From Liminaster sp017519885 (lineage in GTDB: Bacteria > Bacteroidota > Bacteroidia > Bacteroidales > UBA3663): a DNA stretch of 64,000 bases. The notes under the pieces were generated by a model that worked only from the letters and a program-made list of their open reading frames with translations, did not search any database and was not told the origin of the DNA. A program made the translations under genes and the position numbers. The DNA lies in assembly GCA_017519885.1 (NCBI GenBank), contig JAFWRO010000051.1, positions 1 to 64,000 of the forward strand. The letters run 5' to 3'. Positions 17,178 to 25,531 of this stretch are shown here, piece by piece; within the stretch, counting starts at the first letter, position 1; every line of letters begins with the position of its first letter.

Positions 17178-18872
17178 TTAAGAGGGGTTGTCGAGGGGGA
17201 GGATACTTGAGAAGTCACGCCAATAAGGGGCTTTGCGATAGAGGTCGATACTCTGGCTGGGCACATACAACGTACGTTTCAAGCCAATGGAGTCTCTAAA
17301 GACATTCGTGATAGGTTGTGGCGTGTCGCTATAATTACGGACTTCGGTCAGCGAGTCACAATGATGAAAACAGAAGTCTCCGATGCGCTCCAACGAAGCA
17401 GGGAGTGTGACGCTGCGAAGACTGCGGCAACTATAGAACGCCCCTAACTCCAACGAACGAAGCGAATCGGGCAGATGGGCCTCAGTAAGCCCCGAATAAG
17501 CGAAGCAATCTCTGCCGATGTTTTCAAGTCCCTCTGGAAAGTGAATGTTTTTCAGCGAACTACATTCCCGGAACATACTTAGAGGCAGTCGGTCGATGTA
17601 GGGCGGCAAAATAATATGCTGCAGGCTGTGACAACCTCGGAATGCGCTTTCTCCAATCGACCTGAGACTCAGCGGCAACGAGACATTTCGTAGATTCTCG
17701 CATCCGTCACATGCGTGGAATGACAAACGTTCCACTCCTTCCGAAATACTCAGTACCTCGACGAGGGAATCAGCAAAGAAGGCACTGTCACCTACCATTA
17801 CCACACGATATCTCACGTCTTCAAACACCATAAATGGCCTTACTGAAACAGAGATTGCAGACTTATCGGCCTTCGAACTGCCTCGACCTGTCACAATGCA
17901 GGTAAAAGTATCGGGCGAGGCAATGCTATACGACAAACCATTCGATTCATGAACCGTCGGGTCTTCTTCCCAATCATTAGCCACAGCTATAAGATGCCAG
18001 ACCAATGCTCCACCCAGAAATAGGGCTAGGCTCACAACGAACCTGATGAAGTGTCGTGTGGTCCTATTCATCTTGCCATTCTTCATGTCATAGGGTAGCG
18101 CCTGTTTGAGTGCAGCCGCCATCTCTTCGGCAGACGAGAAGCGACGGGAAATATCAGTATGTGTACTACGTGCTATCAGATTGGAAATGGCATCAGTGTC
18201 ATAGATTTTGGGGTGCAGAAGACAAACGTCGTGCAACAGCAATCCTACGGCATAAAGATCCGTGCCGACATTGATGTCCTGAATACGGTCCTCATTCTGT
18301 TCGGGTGCAGAATAGACGCCATTGCGTCCCATCGACGAGTCGTAACTGTCACAATAGCAAAATCCCAAATCGATGAGTTTGACGTCGTTCGAGATGCGGG
18401 TAAGCATAATGTTGTCGGGCTTCAAGTCGAGATGAAGCACCTGATGATGATGCAGATAACCCAAGCATTCCAGCAGCTGAGAGAAAAGACGCCTAACGTG
18501 CTTCGGATTGGAGAAGTACGAGGGATTCTTTATCATTCGATCCCCAAGTGTTTCCCCATCGATGTATTCCATGACGATGTAGCATCCATCCACATCCTCT
18601 CCCATCGAAACATACTTCACCAGATGTTCATGCGTCAAGCGTTGACCAGTCTCAAACTCCTTGCGAAAAAGTTCCAGATAGCGAGGATTGTCGGCATACT
18701 CGCGACGCAGACGTTTCATGAAGTATCGTTTGCCCTGATACCTCACCAAATGGCATAAGCAAGTAGAGCCGCTCCTCTCTAAAAGCGGCTCTATGTCTTC
18801 TGCCGAGATAAGATCGTTGTTAATCTGGATAAACCCAGAGACAATCAGACTCTTGTCCATGGGATGGGACAA
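17178..18872 (-). CDS. Membrane Ser/Thr protein kinase with LRR ectodomain
   Basis: A 564-residue single-pass protein. Residues 30-260 are a Hanks-type kinase: invariant Lys53 in YFMKRLRR, catalytic loop HLDLKPDN (Asp149, Asn154; HLD replaces the usual HRD), metal-binding DLG (168-170, in place of DFG) and SAPEQ (188-192). The key catalytic residues are kept, so it should be active. One transmembrane helix lies at about 275-297. The remaining 265 residues face outward and contain BspA-type leucine-rich repeats (about 385-530), with repeats such as LRSIGESAFRGCHSLQ. Kinase inside and LRR sensor outside suggests signalling in response to a surface or periplasmic ligand. It follows a small partner gene by 4 bp; the target is unknown. 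Confidence 0.85.
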   Translation of the reverse strand: MSHPMDKSLIVSGFIQINNDLISAEDIEPLLERSGSTCLCHLVRYQGKRYFMKRLRREYADNPRYLELFRKEFETGQRLTHEHLVKYVSMGEDVDGCYIVMEYIDGETLGDRMIKNPSYFSNPKHVRRLFSQLLECLGYLHHHQVLHLDLKPDNIMLTRISNDVKLIDLGFCYCDSYDSSMGRNGVYSAPEQNEDRIQDINVGTDLYAVGLLLHDVCLLHPKIYDTDAISNLIARSTHTDISRRFSSAEEMAAALKQALPYDMKNGKMNRTTRHFIRFVVSLALFLGGALVWHLIAVANDWEEDPTVHESNGLSYSIASPDTFTCIVTGRGSSKADKSAISVSVRPFMVFEDVRYRVVMVGDSAFFADSLVEVLSISEGVERLSFHACDGCENLRNVSLPLSLRSIGESAFRGCHSLQHIILPPYIDRLPLSMFRECSSLKNIHFPEGLENIGRDCFAYSGLTEAHLPDSLRSLELGAFYSCRSLRSVTLPASLERIGDFCFHHCDSLTEVRNYSDTPQPITNVFRDSIGLKRTLYVPSQSIDLYRKAPYWRDFSSILPLDNPS

Positions 18873-18876
18873 TGAT

Positions 18877-19449
18877 TCACTTTAGGATTTTGACAGTGGT
18901 GATTCCACCAGCACGAGCTGCGGAATAACTGCCAAGTGCGGTGTTACGACGCACTACATTACGGATGATAAGAGGATAACGTACGATAAAAGAAGAAATT
19001 GTACAGACATCACCCTTCTGGAGTTTGGAATTCTCTTTTGCCACAATCTCAAATTTTTCGTCTCCCAAATAAGCAAATCGAATCTTACGATTAGGGAGAT
19101 AAGAGATTTCCACAACTTGTCCAACCTCGAGATCAGAAGAGCGCAATTCTCCATCAACATGGGTGAACGAGCTGCTTCCGTTGCTTAATGAGAGGAGCAA
19201 TGCAGGCCAGTTGGGGCTTCCAAGGTATTGGGCAATCACGTTAAGTGTGCCGGGGCGTGACTGATGTGTATCATCAGATATACGTCCAAGAAGGCGCTTC
19301 AACGTATTAACTCCGAGACGGCTCTTGGTTACTTCTTCTATGCCTTTTGAAAGAATTTGAATGTCTCGGTCTGAAGGGTTGCCAAGGCTGATACCCGTGC
19401 GTTCTTCAAGCTTTGCTATAACGATAGGAGGTAAATTCATACACTTCAA
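18877..19449 (-). CDS. Kinase-linked protein of unknown function (190 aa)
   Basis: A cytoplasmic protein of 190 residues, first gene of the kinase operon. The N-terminal half (residues 1-90) is helical, with NTLKRLLGRISDDT and TLNVIAQYLGSPNWPALL, a pattern I have seen at the start of Bacteroidetes regulators that look helix-turn-helix-like. The C-terminal half (about 95-190) is beta-rich, with VGQVVEISYLPNRKIRF, and could be a small barrel. It has no catalytic motif I recognise. The position 4 bp before a membrane kinase suggests a substrate or regulator of that kinase. Function is not assigned. A promoter at 19481-19511 supports the start at 19449. Confidence 0.7.
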   Translation of the reverse strand: MKCMNLPPIVIAKLEERTGISLGNPSDRDIQILSKGIEEVTKSRLGVNTLKRLLGRISDDTHQSRPGTLNVIAQYLGSPNWPALLLSLSNGSSSFTHVDGELRSSDLEVGQVVEISYLPNRKIRFAYLGDEKFEIVAKENSKLQKGDVCTISSFIVRYPLIIRNVVRRNTALGSYSAARAGGITTVKILK

Positions 19450-19480
19450 TAAATCTACTCTTCAATGATAGATGACGTTG

Positions 19481-19511
19481 CAAATATATGAATTATTTAA
19501 ATAATCTCCAA
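19481..19511 (-). promoter_or_regulatory. Promoter of the kinase operon
   Basis: On the minus strand TATATTTG (19488-19481) is a perfect -7 box, with TTG (19511-19509) 20 bp upstream. The start codon of the 190-residue protein lies 31 bp downstream. Confidence 0.7.
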
Positions 19512-19579
19512 ATCCATTATATCCAAATAACTTTCAACTAAATATTTTGCTTTTTTAACACAAAAAACACCACCGCAAC

Positions 19580-20362
19580 TTACAATGAACCCTTCCTGCG
19601 CTTGATTTCCGTAAGAAATTCTTCGGCTCGCTGGAGGTCTTCGGGAGTATCGATTCCGACGGTTTCGATATCCACCTGGCGCACTACGATGCGGATACCG
19701 TTCTCAAGCCAGCGCAGTTGTTCCAGGCTCTCGGCAAGTTCGAGGGGTGTCTGAGCCATCGAAGTGATGCGTGCCAACGCCTTGGGGGTGTAAGCATAAA
19801 GACCGATGTGCTTGAAGAACGTGTGACGGGAGAGCCAATCTTCCTGAGGGATACCTCTCAGGTAAGGAATTACTGAGCGACTGAAGTAAAGCGCCTGCCC
19901 GCCCTTCCCCACGACGACCTTGGGAGAATTGGGATTGAGCAACGCTTCGAGTCCGTCCTCGGCATGGAATGGCTTGACGAGTGTGGCTATTTCGGTGGCA
20001 GCATCCATGAAGCAATCCTTCACGGCCTGAATCTGCCTGGGGTCGATGAAAGGTTCATCGCCCTGCACATTAATGACAACATCATAGTCCATACCCAAGG
20101 CCTCGACGACCTTGTCGTAGGCTTCCTTGACACGATCGGTGCCGCTCTTGTGATTGGTCGACGTCATGACGACACGTCCATTGAAACCGGCAACTGCGTC
20201 GTAGATACGGTTATCGTCGGTTGCAACAACTGCCATATCTACATGAGGAGCCACCTTCTCATAGACGCGCTGAATGACCGGTTTGCCACCAAGCAATGCG
20301 AGTGGTTTGCCCGGGAAACGAGTGCTGGCATATCGCGCCGGAATAATAGCAATGGTTTTCAT
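19580..20362 (-). CDS. kdsB: 3-deoxy-manno-octulosonate cytidylyltransferase
   Basis: A 260-residue CMP-KDO synthetase at the usual family length. It activates KDO with CTP for lipopolysaccharide inner-core assembly in the cytoplasm. The N-terminal nucleotide-binding signature IIPARYASTRFPGKPL (residues 6-21) is clear, followed by DMAVVATDD, VVMTSTNHKSGTDR and NVQGDEPFI, all diagnostic for KdsB. The gene lies 90 bp downstream of the DUF4857 gene, separated by AATTGTT repeats. It may have its own promoter or be the last gene of the ABC operon. Confidence 0.97.
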   Translation of the reverse strand: MKTIAIIPARYASTRFPGKPLALLGGKPVIQRVYEKVAPHVDMAVVATDDNRIYDAVAGFNGRVVMTSTNHKSGTDRVKEAYDKVVEALGMDYDVVINVQGDEPFIDPRQIQAVKDCFMDAATEIATLVKPFHAEDGLEALLNPNSPKVVVGKGGQALYFSRSVIPYLRGIPQEDWLSRHTFFKHIGLYAYTPKALARITSMAQTPLELAESLEQLRWLENGIRIVVRQVDIETVGIDTPEDLQRAEEFLTEIKRRKGSL

Positions 20363-20407
20363 TCTTATTTAAGGATTATCTCTTAATTTTATATTATCAC
20401 CAATTAA

Positions 20408-20450
20408 CCGATAATTGTTAATTGTTAATTATTAATTGTTAATTCTTTAA
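20408..20450. repeat. AATTGTT 7-bp repeat tract
   Basis: AATTGTT and AATTATT units recur at 7-bp spacing between kdsB and the DUF4857 gene. The same tract occurs at 34007-34055, 37338-37375, 62486-62520 and in short form at 22173-22200. It appears only between genes. Confidence 0.7.
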
Positions 20451-20452
20451 TG

Positions 20453-21508
20453 TTAATTGAATCTGGGCTTCACCCAACGGTCGAGCGTCTCGGTGAAATG
20501 CAGACCCGGCAAGTAAGGATTCGACCGATAGGGAGCAATGAAGGTCTTGAGCAACGAGTGATCAAGGGCCGAAACTGCATAGAACTCCTCTGCATCCTCC
20601 GTAGTGATGCGAATGGTCCAATCGAGCATATTGCCCATGATCATCATATTGCTTTGCGTCGGGTCGTAATGAATGCCTCCACCGAGGGGTTTCACCTCGT
20701 AGTTGGGCGTTATGACATAAAGCACATTGTTCTCATCGGTCATCAAGCCACGCAGGCAGCGGGAACGGAATTCGGTCACGAAGATGAACTTTGGCACAAC
20801 TGTCTCGTCCGTAAGGTCAATCTTCTTGACAAACGGCTGTCCTGCAGTCATCTTCATCTGGTACATCTTGCGATTGTTGTCGATAAGCAGATAACCTTCA
20901 TCATATTCCTTGCGGGTGTCAGGATTGCCATCAAGTTCGTGAACAGGGAATGCGAAACCCTTCTTGACGAGCGCATCGGTGAAGAGCTTGCTCTTCTTGG
21001 GTTTCACCTTGCCGGTGTTCATGTTGATAAACTCGATGCCATCTTTCGTGAAACGGAAAGCATCGTCGGGGTCTTCCAGATTCACACGCTTGGGTAAGGA
21101 TTCGAGCAGGAGCCAAAGGCCGCAATTGGGTCGATTGATGTGCGTGTCGTATGCGCGGCGATGATAGTTGATGTTGGTCTGACGGATAAGTTGGGGACTT
21201 ACCGCATAACCACGGATGGTGTCAGGCAGACGACCTGCATTCACAAGTTGCGTGGTCCAGAAGAAGGGCAGCAGCGAATCGGCTTCCTCAACCGTATATT
21301 CGCGCCCAGAGATGCCACGACGTCCCTGTCCTTCGGTATTCTGGATGAATTCATCGGCCAATCCGCTGTAGAGCGTGAAGGGCTGCCCTCCTATCTCATC
21401 GCCATGCAGGAAACTCACAGCATAGTTGTTGTAGAGCCAGGGCAGTTCCCAGACGACAAGCAGGACGACGATAATGCCGAGTATGATATTAGCAAGTTTT
21501 CGCATCAT
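20453..21508 (-). CDS. DUF4857-like membrane-anchored protein of an ABC operon
   Basis: A 351-residue protein with one N-terminal membrane helix (residues 5-25, IILGIIVVLLVVWELPW) and a large presumably periplasmic domain. The sequence resembles the DUF4857 family of Bacteroidetes, always seen beside an ABC ATPase and permease. No enzyme motif is visible. The start overlaps the permease stop by ATGA, so translation is coupled. It is probably an accessory subunit of the exporter or transporter encoded upstream. The role is inferred from neighbours only. Confidence 0.75.
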   Translation of the reverse strand: MMRKLANIILGIIVVLLVVWELPWLYNNYAVSFLHGDEIGGQPFTLYSGLADEFIQNTEGQGRRGISGREYTVEEADSLLPFFWTTQLVNAGRLPDTIRGYAVSPQLIRQTNINYHRRAYDTHINRPNCGLWLLLESLPKRVNLEDPDDAFRFTKDGIEFINMNTGKVKPKKSKLFTDALVKKGFAFPVHELDGNPDTRKEYDEGYLLIDNNRKMYQMKMTAGQPFVKKIDLTDETVVPKFIFVTEFRSRCLRGLMTDENNVLYVITPNYEVKPLGGGIHYDPTQSNMMIMGNMLDWTIRITTEDAEEFYAVSALDHSLLKTFIAPYRSNPYLPGLHFTETLDRWVKPRFN

Positions 21509-22164
21509 TCAATTCCTTTCTTGAAACGGTCAATACTAATCCAAGGCAGCAGAATGCATACCAAAACGAACACGACGAGACATGGCAGGAACGGCACATA
21601 GGCGCCGGGGAAACTGCTCAGGTAGAAAACCTTCAGGCAAAGGAACATCACCACCAGGTTGAAGATGCGACGTGACCACGAGCCTTCAAGAATGATCCAG
21701 GCGCTCAACAGATATGCGGCAAAGCCTGCCAGATACCAAGGCAAGGCCACGAGCAACATCTTGCCATAGAGTTCAGGGGCCAGCGACGGACGCATACCCA
21801 ACCAAAGAATCAGGTAATTCAAGCCAAAGCAAACAAGCAGGGCAACCAGTCCGAAGCCCAGCATCTCGAACATCATACGCAGATGCGAGCATGGCAGATG
21901 CAACGTCAGTTTCAGACATTTGTGATACATCTCGGGGAAGAACTGCACACATGCCAAAGCAATGCCTGCCATCATCGGAATATATTGCAAATGGCGCACA
22001 AACATCGGCTCATCCTTCGTGATCATAGCTATCCAGATATGCGCCCCTCCCATTGCGCCAATGGCGCGCAGGTAGTTCAGCAGTTCATATCCCACATAGC
22101 CGCAGGTGACGATCAGGATAAGCAGTAGTGCCCATCGTGTCTTGATCCACTCCTTATAAAACAT
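21505..22164 (-). CDS. ABC transporter permease, six-helix type
   Basis: A 219-residue hydrophobic protein with about six membrane helices (for example residues 12-30, 60-80, 98-120, 130-150, 160-175, 185-205). The short, loop-poor layout fits ABC-2-like permeases that work with a separate ATPase. It lies 55 bp after the ATPase gene and overlaps the DUF4857 gene by 4 bp. A short AATTAACA tract fills the 55-bp gap. Substrate unknown. Confidence 0.8.
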   Translation of the reverse strand: MFYKEWIKTRWALLLILIVTCGYVGYELLNYLRAIGAMGGAHIWIAMITKDEPMFVRHLQYIPMMAGIALACVQFFPEMYHKCLKLTLHLPCSHLRMMFEMLGFGLVALLVCFGLNYLILWLGMRPSLAPELYGKMLLVALPWYLAGFAAYLLSAWIILEGSWSRRIFNLVVMFLCLKVFYLSSFPGAYVPFLPCLVVFVLVCILLPWISIDRFKKGIE

Positions 22165-22219
22165 GGAATAAATATCAATTAACAGTTAACAATTAACAAT
22201 TGTCGTGGAGACCCGTCTC

Positions 22220-23125
22220 TCAATACTTTCCCGTCAAGCCGATGAAGGCATCCTCGAGGTCAAGGTTATCCATCATGAGCGGACCATGAGGGATATTCAT
22301 CGCCTGCAGACGACGTTCCACCTCGTCTTTCTCGAGGAACGAATAGAGTTCGAGTTCTCCAGTCAACGAAAGCGCAGGATGATAGAACTGCTTATCGCCG
22401 AGCAATGGTGCAGGCACGTCACTCAGACGTTCAGGCAACTGGCTGCGGAAACGATGGAAGCCTTCGTTGATATGCCCCAACGGACATTGCATCAAGATGC
22501 TGCCATAGTCCATGATAATGCAATCATCGACCAGTCGCTCCAGATCCTGAATGATGTGCGAGGTAAGGAAGACTGTCTTACCCTCACTGTGTGCCCAGTC
22601 CCTAAGATATTCGACAAAGAGTCGACGATAACCCGGATCGAGACCCACCGAGAAATCATCGAGGATCAGCAATTCGGGATTCTGAGCCAGGAGCAGACCG
22701 AGTGCCACCTGGCTGCGCTGACCGTTCGACATACGGCTAATCCGCTGCCCGGGAGCCACCTTGAGTTTCTTCATCAGTTCATAATAAGCCTCCTTACGCC
22801 ACTGTCCGGGATAGAACTGGGCGTAGAAATGCTCGATTTGCTCGATGTTCATGAACTGATACTGCACATGGTTCTCGACAAGCAGGCCTATCTGCTTACG
22901 CAAGGCCGGATCCATCGTCTGGACATTCTGCCCGAATATACGGCATTCTCCCGAACGGGGCTGGAGATATCCGCTCAGGAGGTTGATGGTTGTGGTCTTT
23001 CCTGTGCCATTCTTACCCAAAAGACCGAGGATGCGGCCTTTGGGCACATTGAAACTCAGGTTTTCGTAAATCTTCCTTTTCCCATAGTAATGGGTCAGGT
23101 TGATGCACTCGATGACGTTTTCCAT
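22220..23125 (-). CDS. ABC transporter ATP-binding protein
   Basis: A 301-residue ABC ATPase. Walker A is GLLGKNGTGKTTT (about 33-45), the signature is SRMSNGQRSQVAL (about 134-146), and Walker B is LLILDDFSVGLDP (about 154-166), with the switch His in VFLTSHIIQDL. The C-terminal 80 residues are the regulatory extension common in ABC-2 ATPases. It powers the permease encoded next. Its ATG overlaps the stop of the upstream lipoprotein gene by one base (TAATG), so translation is coupled. Substrate is not deducible. Confidence 0.93.
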   Translation of the reverse strand: MENVIECINLTHYYGKRKIYENLSFNVPKGRILGLLGKNGTGKTTTINLLSGYLQPRSGECRIFGQNVQTMDPALRKQIGLLVENHVQYQFMNIEQIEHFYAQFYPGQWRKEAYYELMKKLKVAPGQRISRMSNGQRSQVALGLLLAQNPELLILDDFSVGLDPGYRRLFVEYLRDWAHSEGKTVFLTSHIIQDLERLVDDCIIMDYGSILMQCPLGHINEGFHRFRSQLPERLSDVPAPLLGDKQFYHPALSLTGELELYSFLEKDEVERRLQAMNIPHGPLMMDNLDLEDAFIGLTGKY

Positions 23126-23778
23126 TATTCTTCGGTAACTGGGACAATCTCATAAGAGGTTGCCTCGATGTGATAGAAGGAAAGATACTCCTTGCCTTCG
23201 GCAGCCTTGCGTGCAGCAATCTGCTCACGGTAGTTGGCTATCTTCTCGTCAATGGTGTTGCCCTGTTCGCGGCGTGCAGCAGCTTCGGTAGAGCATCCGG
23301 CAGAAGTTCCGATCTTCTCCTGCTCTTCCTCATCGAGGCCTTGTTCGATGGCCTGTTCGGCATTGGCTTGCTGCTGCAACATAGCTTCCTCGTACTGACG
23401 TTTCCAATTCTGGAGATATGCCTCATCGATGCGGGATTCGCGCACATAACCCGTCACGCGAACGACGTTCTTCACACAGTCCTTCGAGAAAGCACCGCCT
23501 TCGAGATTGCGACCTTCGCAACGAATCACATTGGTGTTGTCGGAACCCTGGAGGAAGATTTTGGTAGCACCATGCTTGCAAGTGTGGGTGCAAACGCCCT
23601 CGACAGTAATCAGTTTGTCAACATTTGCATCGGCCTGAGCAAGAGCATCGTCAACGCTAAGTGCTTCGGTAGAAGCCTGCTCCTGCTGGGCCTGCTTGTT
23701 GCCAGAGCAAGAGGTGAAAGACACAGTGAAGGCCGCAACTGCGACGCAAAGAGCCAAAGTAAAGATTGTTTTTTTCAT
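23125..23778 (-). CDS. OB-fold-like lipoprotein at the head of the ABC operon
   Basis: A 217-residue lipoprotein; start chosen at 23778 because it gives a signal ending FTSC (Cys24) and the frame upstream is only a repeat array. Residues about 45-115 look like a small barrel: ITVEGVCTHTCKHGATKIFL and VVRVTGYVRESRID resemble nucleic-acid or ligand-binding OB folds. A CTHTC motif could bind metal or form a disulphide. A coiled, charged segment (125-190) follows. It is the first gene of a four-gene operon with the ABC ATPase, permease and DUF4857 protein, so it may be a substrate-binding or assembly factor. That is inference. Confidence 0.75.
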   Translation of the reverse strand: MKKTIFTLALCVAVAAFTVSFTSCSGNKQAQQEQASTEALSVDDALAQADANVDKLITVEGVCTHTCKHGATKIFLQGSDNTNVIRCEGRNLEGGAFSKDCVKNVVRVTGYVRESRIDEAYLQNWKRQYEEAMLQQQANAEQAIEQGLDEEEQEKIGTSAGCSTEAAARREQGNTIDEKIANYREQIAARKAAEGKEYLSFYHIEATSYEIVPVTEE

Positions 23779-23801
23779 TGTTGTGGAGTATTTTTTTAAA
23801 T

Positions 23802-23888
23802 TATCTGAGTTATCGGATTCTTCGGAGCAATCGGAGTACTCCGAGTATTCGGAGTATTCAGAGCACTTCGTGTACTCGGAAATCTCGC
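23802..23888. repeat. 9-bp-pitch TCnGA array forming a 5' leader
   Basis: Nine units of 9 bp (cores TCTGA, TCGGA, TCCGA, TCAGA) run from just after the -7 box at 23889-23896 almost to the lipoprotein start at 23778. The central 14 bp, TCGGAGTACTCCGA, are a perfect palindrome. If the promoter is right, the array is nearly the whole 5' untranslated leader of the ABC operon. Confidence 0.75.
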
Positions 23889-23919
23889 CAAAGATACTTC
23901 TTAATTTTCGTAATTGCAA
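23889..23919 (-). promoter_or_regulatory. Promoter of the lipoprotein/ABC operon
   Basis: Minus strand TATCTTTG (23896-23889) with TTG (23919-23917) 20 bp upstream. The start codon lies about 110 bp downstream, leaving a long leader filled by 9-bp-pitch repeats. Confidence 0.75.
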
Positions 23920-23929
23920 ATTTTATGGA

Positions 23930-25531
23930 CTAAAAAGTACACCCAAGTGACAAAGAGATTGTCTGATGATGATTTTCGACATCTGCAGTTACCGACCATG
24001 CCCGCTGATATCGAGCGCTGAGCAGGGCAAAAATGCGGATCCTGTCGGCATATAACCTACGACCATAGAGCAAGTTGAGTCCGACTTTCCCCTGGGATGC
24101 CGTCAGATAGTCATAATGCTGCTGAAGGGCCGAAGGAAGGGTGACAAGACTTGTTCGAATCAGGGTAGTTCCGGCATCACCCGAAGTTCCTTCACCTGCG
24201 CCATCATAATTCCCGTCTTCTGCCATAATACCTCCGCCCATCTGATATCCGAGTTGCAGTTCGGCACTCCAGTCGTGCTTTCCGCTATACCACAGGCGGC
24301 GGGATGCAAGATTCACATCGGTATAATGAATATTTTGACGACGATAGAAGGGATAGAAACTTGCCGTGATGCGACGTTCATAATAGCCGGCTTTCACCTG
24401 ATGAACCCAAGCATTTCCATAGAACCTATAACCAGTCTCGGCGCTGAGCGTTCGCTGTCCTCGTGTCTTGAGACGGCCGTGATAGATATACTCGTTCAAG
24501 CCTCCTCCCTGATTGACATAAGTGTAGAGGTTCTGCCAGTTCTCGAGATGGCTGCCCGTAACCCGATAAGTCACAGCATGTCTTTGCAACCAGGTAATCT
24601 TGCCTTCTACGCCCCAAGCCGTGCCCGAATGTTCCATAAAGACCGGTGTAAAAAGCGAACGCTTGCCATAATAACCTTCACGCCATTCCAGCCACCCTTC
24701 ATGGAACATCTTCGTCGAACCTTTGCCCATACCAAGTTGGAGTGACACGCTGTGACGTTCGGAAAGCATAGGACGCTCTTCATCTTCGTCGGTCAGGCCA
24801 TTCGCATTGCTGTATTCGCTCACGCCGAACGATGCCCCATAGTCGATAAGTGAAGCATAGAAGATGCCCGTGGTGCCATAGGTCTTGAAGAGCAGTTCCT
24901 CGATTGTGCGACGATAGTTGTAGGAAAGGCCCAGTTGAACAATGCCTTTTGCCCAAAGGACACCGCCTCCGGCCTCCAAGTCCATAAGTTTGTTCTGCGA
25001 ACGCAGGTCGCGACGCTTTGCATTGTTCGCCGAAGTGAAATCCACACGTGCTCCCAACGAGAAACCCTGCCCCAAATCGAGGCCAAGCCCACCCATCAGG
25101 TTATATTTCTCACGATTCTTCGTCCCTGCGAATTGCGGATCCATCTCGACGATGTCGAAAGGCTGGTCATCGGGATCAAGCCAGACCGAACCCGTCATAT
25201 CCTTGCCCTGGAAACTGGAATAACTCACGTTGCCACTTAGGACAAGTCGGCTGTTGACGCGATAGAACGAAGCTGTCCGGGCACCGAACTCATAACTGTC
25301 GGGCGAAGCATAATAATCTCCCCAACCACCATTATCCTTTTGGAAATAGGTTTCGGCATAATTGGAGCGAACGTCATCAGGAAGCACAGTGAGACCTGCG
25401 ACGTTCCGGCTGGAGAGCCAGGGCGTCGTGTCACACAAGGCCTCGAAATGCTCTTGTGCTGCAAGAGGCTGACAAAGAGTCCACGACAAACTAATCGCGG
25501 AGAGTAGCCTGATAGCGTTCGAAGAAATCAT
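23930..25531 (-). CDS. DUF6850-type outer membrane beta-barrel protein
   Basis: A 533-residue exported protein; start at 25531 gives a signal peptide ending LAAQ (about residue 25). Alternating polar/aromatic strands run through the chain and it ends with SLSLGCTF, an aromatic terminus typical of outer membrane barrels. It resembles the DUF6850 family found after DUF4876 and TonB-receptor genes in Bacteroidetes. The start overlaps the DUF4876 gene by 41 bp. It is the last gene of the five-gene surface operon. A transport or anchoring role with the receptor is likely, but nothing shows the ligand. Confidence 0.75.
   Translation of the reverse strand: MISSNAIRLLSAISLSWTLCQPLAAQEHFEALCDTTPWLSSRNVAGLTVLPDDVRSNYAETYFQKDNGGWGDYYASPDSYEFGARTASFYRVNSRLVLSGNVSYSSFQGKDMTGSVWLDPDDQPFDIVEMDPQFAGTKNREKYNLMGGLGLDLGQGFSLGARVDFTSANNAKRRDLRSQNKLMDLEAGGGVLWAKGIVQLGLSYNYRRTIEELLFKTYGTTGIFYASLIDYGASFGVSEYSNANGLTDEDEERPMLSERHSVSLQLGMGKGSTKMFHEGWLEWREGYYGKRSLFTPVFMEHSGTAWGVEGKITWLQRHAVTYRVTGSHLENWQNLYTYVNQGGGLNEYIYHGRLKTRGQRTLSAETGYRFYGNAWVHQVKAGYYERRITASFYPFYRRQNIHYTDVNLASRRLWYSGKHDWSAELQLGYQMGGGIMAEDGNYDGAGEGTSGDAGTTLIRTSLVTLPSALQQHYDYLTASQGKVGLNLLYGRRLYADRIRIFALLSARYQRAWSVTADVENHHQTISLSLGCTF

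Noticed and set aside
23779..23919. N-terminal extension of the OB-like lipoprotein made of SEY repeats
   Set aside because: It is the 9-bp array read as codons and includes the promoter; the lipoprotein signal begins at 23778.
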